Assembly (NCBI RefSeq): GCF_025822765.1
Contig: NZ_JACKUK010000006.1
Coordinates: 1-37,460 of the forward strand
Direction of reading: 5' to 3'
DNA length: 37,460 bases
From: Mycobacterium barrassiae
Lineage (GTDB): Bacteria > Actinomycetota > Actinomycetes > Mycobacteriales > Mycobacteriaceae
Part shown: piece after piece, positions 8,997-16,369 of the stretch
How the letters are laid out: each line of letters starts with the position of its first letter
Position numbering within the stretch: the first letter of the stretch is position 1
Made by a program: the position numbers and the translations under genes
Notes under the pieces: generated by a model
Told to the model about the DNA's origin: nothing
Database searches by the model: none
The model's input: the letters and a program-made list of their open reading frames with translations, nothing else

Positions 8997-9866
8997 ATGA
9001 GCGACGATTCGTCCACACGGCCCACCACGCGGGTCGTCCCGAAGCCCCGCCGTGTTCGATTCGACATGCCTGCCGGGACCAGTCGGCAGCACTTCGTCGA
9101 TGGCGACTTGGTGATGAGCCACTTTGTGTCCACCTTGTCGGCCACGTTCCCCGAAGGGGAAGACTTCTTCATCCGGTCAGTCCGCGAGTACCGGGACCAC
9201 ATCAGCGACGCTGACCTCAAGGAGGCGGTCAAGGGATTCATTGCACAAGAGGCCACCCACCGACACCAGCATCAGCTGCTCAACGATCGGCTCCAAGCGA
9301 TGGGCTATCCCACCGAGGGGATCGATCGGCATATCAAGAAGTTGGTTGGCCGACTTGAGAAGCGTTTTTCTCCCACGATGCGCCTGGCTGTGACGGCCGC
9401 CCTGGAGCACTATACGGCGACATTCGCCGAAATCATTCTCACCAGCGACGAAGCTCAAGAACTCATCGGCTACACCGAAGTGCGGCCTATTCTGCTCTGG
9501 CACGCACTGGAAGAATGCGAGCACAAGGCCGTCGCTTTCGATGTCTATGAGACGGTCGGTGGAAGCGAACGCACCAGGGTCTGGGGGATGCGGATCGCCA
9601 GCCTCCTCTTGTTCAGCGAGTTGGTCATCCAGACCACCCGCTCTCTGGCCGGTGACCGTGCCGCCTACAACCCGGTGCGGTTGCTGCGCAGCCTTCGAGC
9701 CTTCCGGCATAACCCGCTATTCAGCTCAGCAGCAATTGAGCGCTTTCGTTCCTACACCCGCGGCGGATTTCATCCCGACGACTGGGACAGCGCAGAAATC
9801 CTCGAACGCTGGACCAAGGAACTCTTCGACGCCGATGGTGGCCAACAAGTGCGTAGCAGCGTCTAG
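8997..9866 (+). CDS. Predicted metal-dependent hydrolase (COG3687 / PF10118-like)
   Basis: 289 residues; ATG start preceded by GGGAG at a normal distance. The all-helical protein has regularly spaced Glu/His motifs typical of ferritin-like di-metal proteins: EGEDFFIRSVREY, FIAQEATHRHQH, ALEHYTATFAE and WHALEECEHKAVAFDVY. These match the predicted metal-dependent hydrolase family, whose biochemical role is poorly known; in mycobacteria members often sit beside TetR regulators and lipid genes. It is divergent from TetR-1 with a dyad between them. A hydrophobic stretch near residues 196-208 may be a membrane-associated helix. Confidence 0.85.
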   Translation: MSDDSSTRPTTRVVPKPRRVRFDMPAGTSRQHFVDGDLVMSHFVSTLSATFPEGEDFFIRSVREYRDHISDADLKEAVKGFIAQEATHRHQHQLLNDRLQAMGYPTEGIDRHIKKLVGRLEKRFSPTMRLAVTAALEHYTATFAEIILTSDEAQELIGYTEVRPILLWHALEECEHKAVAFDVYETVGGSERTRVWGMRIASLLLFSELVIQTTRSLAGDRAAYNPVRLLRSLRAFRHNPLFSSAAIERFRSYTRGGFHPDDWDSAEILERWTKELFDADGGQQVRSSV

Positions 9867-9994
9867 CTCGACCAGAGCCTGTCGCGGTCTATTCGGCGTG
9901 CCGAAAGGCGTTGTGAGGGCCTCCTCTTAGTCATAGGCAGCGTTTCAATAACCTTGGTGGGGCCCACTTTTACTGGCCGCTCGACGCTGCCCGA

Positions 9995-10897
9995 TCACGG
10001 CGGGGGCTGGAGGATGCTTCGGCCGAGGAACTCGGTGACGGCGGAGCTGAAGGCGTCGTTGTCGTCGCCGGCGATCATGTGTCCGGTACCGGATACGTCG
10101 ACGGTCTCGGCGTGGGGAACCAGTTGCTGGAACTCGTCGACGGTGGCTTGGGAGACCACGTCGGACAACAGGCCCCTTACGAGAAGTGTTGGGGCGCTGA
10201 CCCGTCGGGCTCCGTCGATCAGCAGGTGGCTGATCGCGTCGAATTGCTCCGTTCCCGTGGTCGATTCGTCGCGGAGGAAGTCGAAGTTGGAGTGAATGAA
10301 TGCCGGGTCCCACCGCCAGATCCAGCGGCCGTCGTGACGCTGCCGTAGCACCTTGCGCAGGCCGTCGACGTTGGCCGGGCGCGAGCGATGGGGGTTGTAC
10401 GCGGCGATCACCTCGGCGGCGTCGGTGAGGGTGCCAAAGCCGTCGGGATGTGCGGCCATGAACGTCACTACGCGACGAGCGCCCTGGAATTCAAGCCGCG
10501 GGGTGACGTCGACCAGGACAACCGCCGCCCACAACGCCCCGGATGTCAACAGATGCGTGCCGAGCACGGTCATGCCCCCAAGGGATGCACCTACGACGGC
10601 AGGGGCGATATCCGCGCTGAAGTGCTCACGCACGGCGAGCAGATCGGTCGCGAGTCGCTCGAGGTCGTACCTGCCGGCGGGGTCCCAGTCGCTGTCGCCG
10701 TGACCGCGGGTGTCGTAGGCGACGACTGTGTATCCGCATGCGTGGAGGCGACGCGCTGAAGTGCTCCACGCGTGCCGGTTCTGGCCGCCGCCGTGCAGGA
10801 GCAGCACGACGGGACGGGCGTCATCGTGGTCGTAGCAGTCGGCGGCCAGGGTGATCCCGTCCTGGGTTCGGACCCGATGCTGCACGGCGGAGGTCAT
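9995..10897 (-). CDS. Alpha/beta-fold hydrolase
   Basis: 300 residues, ATG start at 10897. Shows the canonical fold: strand and oxyanion loop VVLLLHGGGQNRHAW, then YDTRGHGDSDW, the nucleophile elbow GASLGG (Ser about 104), an acid in the late LLVRGLLSDVV region, and the catalytic His in SGTGHMIAGDDND near the C-terminus. Such enzymes hydrolyse esters, amides, C-C bonds or epoxides; the substrate cannot be read from sequence. Last gene of a minus-strand series P450 - thioesterase - hydrolase, 58 bp after the thioesterase stop, so probably co-transcribed and involved in the same degradation or modification pathway. Confidence 0.9.
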   Translation of the reverse strand: MTSAVQHRVRTQDGITLAADCYDHDDARPVVLLLHGGGQNRHAWSTSARRLHACGYTVVAYDTRGHGDSDWDPAGRYDLERLATDLLAVREHFSADIAPAVVGASLGGMTVLGTHLLTSGALWAAVVLVDVTPRLEFQGARRVVTFMAAHPDGFGTLTDAAEVIAAYNPHRSRPANVDGLRKVLRQRHDGRWIWRWDPAFIHSNFDFLRDESTTGTEQFDAISHLLIDGARRVSAPTLLVRGLLSDVVSQATVDEFQQLVPHAETVDVSGTGHMIAGDDNDAFSSAVTEFLGRSILQPPP

Positions 10898-10955
10898 GAC
10901 AAATTCCTGGCGAGATCGGAGTCCGCCCGAAGCGTGCGACCGGCTACAAGCGCCT

Positions 10956-11408
10956 TCATTGTGCGTTGCCCGCGGCGTTCACGATCGTGACCGTGCCCTG
11001 GGCTACGCAGACGGCTTTGTCGCCGTTGCTGATGTCGATGCGCGCTACTCCGCTGCGCTTGCCCAGTGACACGATGTCGGTGACGGCGACACACACACCG
11101 GTGGACACGGGTCGCAGCAGGTTCAGCTTGAATTCGGTGGTGGCGACCCATGATCCGGCCGGAATGACGGGGTAGAACACGACTCCGAGACAGTGGTCGA
11201 CCATCGCCGATAGACATCCGCCGTGCAGGGTGCCAAAGGGTGTGAGCAGTTCGGCGCGGGTTTCCATCTCTGCCACCAGCCGACCGGCGGCGAGTTCGGT
11301 GTGCCGAAAGTTCAGGAACGTCGACAGTCCACCGGCTGTGGTCGCCGATCTGAGCAGCTGGTCGGCGATCTGCTCATCGAAGTGCGCGAATGTCATTGCC
11401 ACCACCAT
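10956..11408 (-). CDS. PaaI-like hotdog-fold thioesterase
   Basis: 150 residues, ATG 11408 preceded by AGGAGA. The motif TPFGTLHGGCLSAMVDHCLG is the hotdog catalytic signature (HGG-x4-D/E) of PaaI/YdiI-type acyl-CoA thioesterases. VATTEFKLNLLRPV and VARIDISNGDKAVCVAQGTVTIV complete the fold. Predicted to hydrolyse an acyl- or aryl-CoA. It lies between the P450 and the alpha/beta hydrolase on the same strand, and directly downstream of a degenerate relative (11436-11580). Confidence 0.88.
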   Translation of the reverse strand: MVVAMTFAHFDEQIADQLLRSATTAGGLSTFLNFRHTELAAGRLVAEMETRAELLTPFGTLHGGCLSAMVDHCLGVVFYPVIPAGSWVATTEFKLNLLRPVSTGVCVAVTDIVSLGKRSGVARIDISNGDKAVCVAQGTVTIVNAAGNAQ

Positions 11409-11435
11409 GCCCCTTTCTCCTGTCCGGCCATGGGT

Positions 11436-11580
11436 TCAATCACCGTTCGAGCCTGCGAATCGTTTGAGCATGTCGCCGAATGCGCCGAGGTCGACGGCGC
11501 GGCGGAGTGCTCGACATCGACGGCGATGAACCTGGCCGTCGCGGTGAAGCACACGACGCGTCGTCGAAGAGGGGCACGGG
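11436..11580 (-). pseudogene. Frameshifted C-terminal remnant of a second hotdog thioesterase
   Basis: Directly after the P450 stop the minus strand encodes CFTATARFIAVDVEHSA in one frame and then VDLGAFGDMLKRFAGSNGD and a stop in another. Joined across one frameshift near 11506, this resembles the end of the intact thioesterase at 15754-16269 (ARFTASAVFIVVSPEHFAA ... VSAFGDLLEQFS). No N-terminal half with the HGG motif is present. This is therefore a gene relic left in the operon, unless a sequencing error hides a fusion. Confidence 0.6.
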
Positions 11581-12777
11581 CTAGACCGGTGTGGTCCAAG
11601 TGATGGGCAGCGATGTGTAGCCCCGGATCGGCCCGGACCGCAGCCGCCGCGCCGATTCAAGATCGACCTCCCAGTCAGGCACCCGGTCCAACAATGCATC
11701 CAGAGCGATGCGGGCCTCCATCCGCGCCAGCGCCGCACCCAGACAGAAGTGAATGCCGCGACCGAAGGCGACCTGGTGCTCACTGGTGCGCTCGATGTCG
11801 AACACGTCCGGATCGGGGAAGGCACGCTCGTCGCGGTTGGCCGACCCGAACAACAGCAGCACCTTCTCACCTTGACGCATCGTCGTGTCGTGCAGGGTGA
11901 CGTCGCGGGTCAGGGTTCGTGAAAGTCCCTGTGCAGGTGAGTCGTAACGCAGCAACTCTTCCACCGCAGGCCCCAACAGTGTTCGATCGGCGGCTAGGCG
12001 TCGGCGGGTTTGCCGATGCTGGGCCAGCACGACCGCGGAGTTCCCCAGCAGATTGGTGGTGGTCTCGTAGCCCGCGACGAGCAGCAGCGCGCAGAAGCCG
12101 AGGACTTCCTCGTCGGTCAGTCCGATCCCGTCGACTGTGGCGTTGGCCAACGCCGACATCAGGTCCTCGCGGGGGTTCTTGCGGCGGTCGGCGAGGAAGT
12201 CGGTGAAGTAGGCGTAGATCGCGGCGGCGGCGGTCAGTGCGTCGGTGGTTTGTCCGTGGTTGACGTCGACCTGGACCAGTTGGCTCGACCACAATCGGAA
12301 CTGATCACGATCGGTGGCGGGAACGCCCAGCAGATCGGCGATCACCGCGGCGGGCAGGATCGCGGCGAAGTCGGTCACGAAGTCCGCCGATCCGGAACCC
12401 TCGTCGAGGCGCTCGAACAACTCCGCGGCCATCTGTGTGATGGCGCCCTGCAGCCCGGCCACCCGCCGGGGAGTGAACGCCCGGCTGACCAGGGCACGCA
12501 ACTGGTCGTGGCGCGGAGGGTCCATCACGATCATCATCGGCAGGAACGAACCGATGAAGTCCGATCCCGGCGGGGTGGGGAAGATGCCGTCCACCGAGGA
12601 GTACGTGCCGTGATCCAGTGCTGCGGCCTGGACATCGGCGTGGCGGCTCAACACCCAGGTATGGGATTCCTCGGCGCGGTACACCGGAGCCGCGTCACGC
12701 AATAACCGATACGTCGGATAGGGGTCGTTGAGGATCGAGGCGTCGAACGGGTCGTAACGAATCTGCACCGAGACCAC
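11581..12777 (-). CDS. Cytochrome P450
   Basis: About 398 residues, a soluble bacterial class P450 that would insert oxygen into a hydrophobic substrate using ferredoxin/reductase partners not present here. The I-helix motif AGYETTTNLL is near residue 231, the K-helix ExxR (EELLR) near 270, and the haem loop FGRGIHFCLGAALARMEAR near 336-354 with the Cys ligand at about 343. Start chosen at GTG 12777, because GGAGGT lies 3 nt upstream exactly as in the mmpL-like gene. The frame opens earlier at TTG 12795, which would place the ribosome site inside the gene. Divergent from the TetR-2/LLM pair, with a 25-bp palindrome between them. Confidence 0.93.
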   Translation of the reverse strand: MVSVQIRYDPFDASILNDPYPTYRLLRDAAPVYRAEESHTWVLSRHADVQAAALDHGTYSSVDGIFPTPPGSDFIGSFLPMMIVMDPPRHDQLRALVSRAFTPRRVAGLQGAITQMAAELFERLDEGSGSADFVTDFAAILPAAVIADLLGVPATDRDQFRLWSSQLVQVDVNHGQTTDALTAAAAIYAYFTDFLADRRKNPREDLMSALANATVDGIGLTDEEVLGFCALLLVAGYETTTNLLGNSAVVLAQHRQTRRRLAADRTLLGPAVEELLRYDSPAQGLSRTLTRDVTLHDTTMRQGEKVLLLFGSANRDERAFPDPDVFDIERTSEHQVAFGRGIHFCLGAALARMEARIALDALLDRVPDWEVDLESARRLRSGPIRGYTSLPITWTTPV

Positions 12778-12803
12778 AAGACCTCCTACCACCAAAGTAA
12801 CGA

Positions 12804-12828
12804 CGGTTTAGACTGGCAGTCTAAACCG
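12804..12828. promoter_or_regulatory. Perfect 25-bp palindromic operator, P450 / TetR-2 intergenic region
   Basis: CGGTTTAGACTG, a central G, then CAGTCTAAACCG. It sits between the divergent P450 (start 12777) and TetR-2 (start 12852) genes, where it would cover both promoters. TetR-2 is the obvious candidate ligand. A partial sequence TAGACTGCCAG occurs at 16321-16331 upstream of another TetR gene. Confidence 0.85.
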
Positions 12829-12851
12829 GCCGAACGGGACAGGTGGGGCAA

Positions 12852-13448
12852 ATGCGCAAGATTCCACGTCAGATCTCTGACCGGCTTCCCGCCGCGGCGG
12901 ACTTGTTCGCCGAGAAGGGGCTCAACGACTCCAAGATCGAAGACGTCGCCGCGGTGACCGGTGTGCCGAAAGCGACGCTGTACTACTACTTCGCCGGCAA
13001 AGAGGACATCCTTGCCTTCCTGCTCGAAGACCTCCTCAAGGACATCTCCGATGCCGTGACCGCGATCGTGCACACCGACGGCTCCGGTGCCGAACGCCTC
13101 GCACTTGTCATCCGCGCACAACTGCGGGCAATGGCGCAGCGGCCAGCGGTATGCCGGGCACTCATCGGCGAACTGGGACGAGCGGCCCGCATGCCTGCCA
13201 TCGCCGAGATGATCAATACCGCCTACCAACAACCCGTTGAAACTCTGCTCATCGAAGGAGCCCGCGACGGATCCCTCGTCGCCCAGCCCGATGCACGATC
13301 GACGTCCATTGCGCTGTTCGGCGCGGTCACCATCAATGCACTCATGTACCTGGTCACCGAGAACCACCTCGACGAGACGGTGGTCGCCAGCACCCTCAGC
13401 GCCGTCATGTTCGACGGCCTGCGCCCGCGCACAGGAGACCAGTCATGA
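12852..13448 (+). CDS. TetR/AcrR family transcriptional regulator (TetR-2)
   Basis: 198 residues from ATG 12852, which has AGGTGGGG just upstream; a GTG at 12843 is an alternative. N-terminal HTH: IEDVAAVTGVPKATLYYYFAGKEDIL (residues about 29-55), followed by a TetR_C-like helical domain. Divergent from the P450 across the 25-bp palindrome, and overlaps the LLM oxidoreductase by 4 nt (ATGA). It therefore likely represses both its own operon and the P450 operon until a pathway ligand appears. Confidence 0.93.
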   Translation: MRKIPRQISDRLPAAADLFAEKGLNDSKIEDVAAVTGVPKATLYYYFAGKEDILAFLLEDLLKDISDAVTAIVHTDGSGAERLALVIRAQLRAMAQRPAVCRALIGELGRAARMPAIAEMINTAYQQPVETLLIEGARDGSLVAQPDARSTSIALFGAVTINALMYLVTENHLDETVVASTLSAVMFDGLRPRTGDQS

Positions 13449-14494
13449 GCACCTACGGCCTGTCGGTTCTCGGCGCGGATTTGAAGTCACTGGCCCAGAC
13501 CGCCCAGGCCGCCGACGCGGCCGGGTTCGACGCCGTATGGGCCTCGGAGTTCTACTCCCGGTCCGGATCGATCTCCATGGCCGCGATGGCCAACAGCACA
13601 CAGAACTGCCGGATCGGTTCCTCCATTCTCTACGGCGTCGGCCGAAGCCCCCTGGTGCTGGCCACCGAGGCGCGTGATCTCGACGAACTCTCCAACGGAC
13701 GGCTGGTACTCGGAATCGGCAACGGCACCAAACGGATGATGAGCGACTGGCACGGCGTGCCCGACACCTCCGCGCCCGCGCTGCGGATGGAAGAACTCGT
13801 GATGCTGCTGCGCCGGATCTGGAACCTGCATGAAGGGCCGATCCATCACGAGGGCCGTTTCTACAGAATGAATCTCACCCCGACCGGCGACGTGGGACCC
13901 CCCAGCCGGCCGATCCCGATCGTCACTGCCGGTGTCCGGCCCCGGATGTGCGAGGCGGCCGGGCGGGTGGCCGACGGCCTGGCCGGACATCCCCTGTTCA
14001 CCACCACCTACGTCGAGGAGATCGTCCGGCCCGCTATCGCCCGGGGTGCCGCGCACACCGGCCGCGACCCCAATGACGTGGAAATCATTTCCATGGTGAT
14101 GTGCGCCATCCACGACGACGCCGAGGTCGCCAGGCGCGAACTGGCGCAGCAGATTGCGTTCTACTCCTCGGTCAAATCCTACGAGACGGTACTCGATGTG
14201 AACGGATTCGCCAGCGAAGGCCGAACCATCCGGGAAGCATTCGCCCAGCGCGATTTCCCGGCGATGTTCGCCGCGGTGTCCGACGAGATGATCGACACCA
14301 TGGGCGTCGCCGGGACGGCACACGAAGTCCGTGAACAACTGAGACGCTACGACGGCGTCCTCGACCACATCATGCTGTATTCACCATCGGTCGGCATCGC
14401 TGCGGAACGCGTGCAGCAAAACCTCGACAGCATCATCGGGGAATGCTCGCCCGCCTCGATGTCGCCAGGGCAGTCCGGTCCACGTTCAACCTGA
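13445..14494 (+). CDS. LLM class flavin/F420-dependent oxidoreductase
   Basis: 349 residues with the luciferase-like TIM barrel: N-terminal AADAAGFDAVWASEFYSRS, the family signature LDELSNGRLVLGIGNG, then EELVMLLRRIW and VTAGVRPRMCEAAGRVADGL. In mycobacteria such proteins use FMNH2 or coenzyme F420. The cofactor cannot be fixed from sequence, though family context makes F420 plausible. ATG overlaps the TetR-2 stop by 4 nt, indicating co-translation. With the divergent P450 it forms a redox pair likely acting on the same compound. The last ~15 residues are Pro/Ser-rich and unconserved-looking. Confidence 0.9.
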   Translation: MSTYGLSVLGADLKSLAQTAQAADAAGFDAVWASEFYSRSGSISMAAMANSTQNCRIGSSILYGVGRSPLVLATEARDLDELSNGRLVLGIGNGTKRMMSDWHGVPDTSAPALRMEELVMLLRRIWNLHEGPIHHEGRFYRMNLTPTGDVGPPSRPIPIVTAGVRPRMCEAAGRVADGLAGHPLFTTTYVEEIVRPAIARGAAHTGRDPNDVEIISMVMCAIHDDAEVARRELAQQIAFYSSVKSYETVLDVNGFASEGRTIREAFAQRDFPAMFAAVSDEMIDTMGVAGTAHEVREQLRRYDGVLDHIMLYSPSVGIAAERVQQNLDSIIGECSPASMSPGQSGPRST

Positions 14495-14542
14495 TCCACG
14501 CATTGCCGCCCACGTCGACCCGTCGCCGCGTCCGCGGCCGCA

Positions 14543-15007
14543 TCAGTGGCTCTGCCGCGCCGACCCCGCCGATGATTGCGTGGCGCTGTTGACGATGTTG
14601 GCGTCGTCGGTGTCGGGGAGGTCATGGCGGACCACGCGAACCCGTCCTTGAGGTAGGCAGGCCATGTAGCCGTGGCGCATGCCGTAGAGTTCCCACGCTG
14701 TCTGTTCAGTGTCGGGATCGACATCGATGCGATGTCCGCGCGAGAAGCTCAGGTGTAGTCCTCCATCGTCGCTAGAACAGGCCTGGGTGCACACTGCGCC
14801 GGCGAGGTTCAGCAGTGGGCGTTCGTGGGTCGCGATCCTGAGGGGGTCAATGCGCACCGCCTCGATGGGGTAGGTGCCGACGGCCGGAAGGGTCAATAGC
14901 AGGGGGCAGGAGATGACGATTTCGTTGTAGTCATCGAAATCCAGAACCAGGCCGCCATGCAGCGAGAGGCGTTGTACGACAAGGTTTTCGATCCATTGGG
15001 TGTACAT
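14543..15007 (-). CDS. DUF6188 family protein
   Basis: 154 residues from ATG 15007 (MYTQWIENLVVQ), which has AGAGA at a suitable distance. An ATG at 15028 is upstream but has no clear ribosome site. Conserved-looking segments are DFDDYNEIVISCPLLLTLP, IDPLRIATHERPLL, SRGHRIDVDPD, TAWELYGMRHGYMACLP and GRVRVVRHDLP, matching mycobacterial DUF6188 proteins of unknown function. Convergent with the LLM gene, 48 bp apart. An operator-like sequence (15060-15094) lies upstream, related to the one before the mmpL-like gene, so it probably belongs to the same regulon. Confidence 0.75.
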   Translation of the reverse strand: MYTQWIENLVVQRLSLHGGLVLDFDDYNEIVISCPLLLTLPAVGTYPIEAVRIDPLRIATHERPLLNLAGAVCTQACSSDDGGLHLSFSRGHRIDVDPDTEQTAWELYGMRHGYMACLPQGRVRVVRHDLPDTDDANIVNSATQSSAGSARQSH

Positions 15008-15059
15008 GGCAGTCTCTTTTCGACGCATCGTTGAGCCGTATCCCCAAAGAGTACGCTAA

Positions 15060-15094
15060 GTAGCGCTGCGATACCAGTAGTATCGTTATCGGTT
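15060..15094. promoter_or_regulatory. Second copy of the mmpL-type operator, upstream of DUF6188 gene
   Basis: Left arm GTAGCGCTGCGATAC (15060-15074) matches the arm of the 7990-8026 operator at 13 of 15 positions. It is followed by the same 5-nt spacing (CAGTA) and GTATCG. The outer right arm is diverged, leaving a perfect core CGATAC-N5-GTATCG. It overlaps the 3' end of TetR-3 and sits about 53 bp upstream of the DUF6188 start. Confidence 0.7.
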
Positions 15095-15757
15095 GGCGGT
15101 GGGCCGAGCAGCGTTGGTCACGACGCGCCTGGTGGCTCGGTCAATGCGGTCGCGGGTGTCGGCGGCTGTCGCGCGGTCGCCGCTGAAGGCCACGAGGTTG
15201 GCCAACCAGATGTCGGAGATGACCCCAGCGACGTGCAGATCGGCGGGGGTGGGTTCGCCGCCCCTGAGCGTGCGGGCTAGCAGGATCTGGATCTCATCGG
15301 CCGCGCGGTCGAGTTCCGCGGCGGCGCGGGTGTCTGCGACGGCGAAGGCCCGTGTCATGGCCGTCGTCAGCCATGGGTCGCGCTGCCAGCGGTCATGCAG
15401 ATGTGCGGTGAGCCGTTCGAGCCGTTCCAGCGGTGTGCCCTCACCACCCGCCCAGTCGCCGGCCGAGTCGAGTCGACGGAACTCGCGCGTCAGCGCTGCT
15501 ACCAGCAAGTGGGTTTTCGCCGGGAAATAGCGGTAAAGCGTGCCGACGGCGATGCCGACCCGCTCGGCAACCGTCCGCATCTGAACCGCCTCGTAACCAC
15601 CGGCCGCGGCCACGGCCAAAGCTGCATCCAGAATCGTTTCCCGGCGCCGTGCGGAGGCGCGTGAACGCGACGCGTTAGCGGCCCGCTTCTCTGCAGCGAC
15701 CGAGTTCGCTTCCGAAGGCAGGGTTTTCCCGCGGCTGCGCGCCTGAGGGAAAGTCAT
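15086..15757 (-). CDS. KstR-like TetR family regulator (TetR-3)
   Basis: 223 residues, with an Arg/Ala-rich N-terminal tail of about 38 residues before the TetR HTH. The sequence GGYEAVQMRTVAERVGIAVG and TLYRYFPAKTHLLVAALTREF closely resembles KstR, the mycobacterial cholesterol-catabolism repressor; later blocks (MTRAFAVADTRAAAELD, VISDIWLANLVAF) fit too. KstR itself recognises a TAGAACACGTTCTA-like site, which I do not see here; the nearby dyads are CGATAC-N5-GTATCG instead, so this is more likely a paralogue with its own regulon. ATG overlaps the upstream thioesterase stop by 4 nt. Three related dyads (before mmpL, before DUF6188, and before its own operon) fit this protein as their common regulator. 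Confidence 0.88.
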   Translation of the reverse strand: MTFPQARSRGKTLPSEANSVAAEKRAANASRSRASARRRETILDAALAVAAAGGYEAVQMRTVAERVGIAVGTLYRYFPAKTHLLVAALTREFRRLDSAGDWAGGEGTPLERLERLTAHLHDRWQRDPWLTTAMTRAFAVADTRAAAELDRAADEIQILLARTLRGGEPTPADLHVAGVISDIWLANLVAFSGDRATAADTRDRIDRATRRVVTNAARPTANR

Positions 15758-16269
15758 GACGGCCCCGGGTCCAGACCGCCGCGGCGCGAGAACTGCTCCA
15801 GAAGATCGCCGAAAGCGCTGACATCGCCGTGTGCGGCGAAGTGCTCAGGGCTGACGACAATGAACACTGCACTGGCGGTGAAGCGGGCGATCCCACCCTC
15901 ACCCGTGCCTGTCGCCGTGACATGCAGCGCCCGCCCTTCACGAGAGACGATGTGGGCAGTAATCCGGTGGGTCTGATGCAGCGGCACCGGCCGCAAATAT
16001 TCGACCGTCAGGGTGCGGGTCACCGCCGGGGTGCCGGCGATCCACAACGTGAAGCCCAGGACGTCATCACATGCGGCGGCCACTGCCCCGCCGTGAGCCA
16101 GGCCCGGGGCCCCGATATGCCGCTCGTCGAACCTCACATCGGTGTACACCGCGTCGCCGCTGCGATGCACCACTAGCCGCAGTCCGTGAGGGTTGTCCGG
16201 GCCGCAACCCATGCAGGTCGTGGTGTGCGAGGGCAGCCGCTCCGGCGGCAACACGCTTTTGGGCACCAT
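15754..16269 (-). CDS. Hotdog-fold thioesterase (PaaI/acyl-CoA thioesterase type)
   Basis: 171 residues from ATG 16269 (MVPKSVLPPERLP). The frame extends upstream to 16377, but that stretch would cross the operator region and overlap the divergent TetR-4. CMGCGPDNPHGLRL is the N-terminal signature seen in many actinobacterial hotdog thioesterases, and GAPGLAHGGAVAAACDDVLGF holds the HGG-x4-D active site. Stop overlaps the TetR-3 start by 4 nt, so enzyme and regulator are made together. Likely clears acyl-CoAs related to the TetR-3 ligand; KstR-type regulators bind CoA thioesters. Confidence 0.87.
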   Translation of the reverse strand: MVPKSVLPPERLPSHTTTCMGCGPDNPHGLRLVVHRSGDAVYTDVRFDERHIGAPGLAHGGAVAAACDDVLGFTLWIAGTPAVTRTLTVEYLRPVPLHQTHRITAHIVSREGRALHVTATGTGEGGIARFTASAVFIVVSPEHFAAHGDVSAFGDLLEQFSRRGGLDPGPS

Positions 16270-16276
16270 CACCCCC

Positions 16277-16303
16277 CAATACGATCGGTTTCGCTGCGCT
16301 ACC
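16277..16303. promoter_or_regulatory. Degenerate third copy of the mmpL-type operator
   Basis: GTTTCGCTGCGCTACC at 16288-16303 matches the right arm of the 7990-8026 operator at 14 of 16 positions. The expected left half, 5 nt away, is only CAATAC. It lies 8 bp upstream of the thioesterase start, between that gene and the divergent TetR-4, a sensible place for autoregulation by TetR-3. Confidence 0.4.
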
Positions 16304-16369
16304 GTTAGTACCACACTGCTAGACTGCCAGGACAACATCGCGTGAAAATCGACCGCCCGAGGTGAATGA

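Noticed and set aside
13487-14368. Minus-strand frame of 293 codons
   Set aside because: Antisense of the LLM oxidoreductase, which has unmistakable family motifs.
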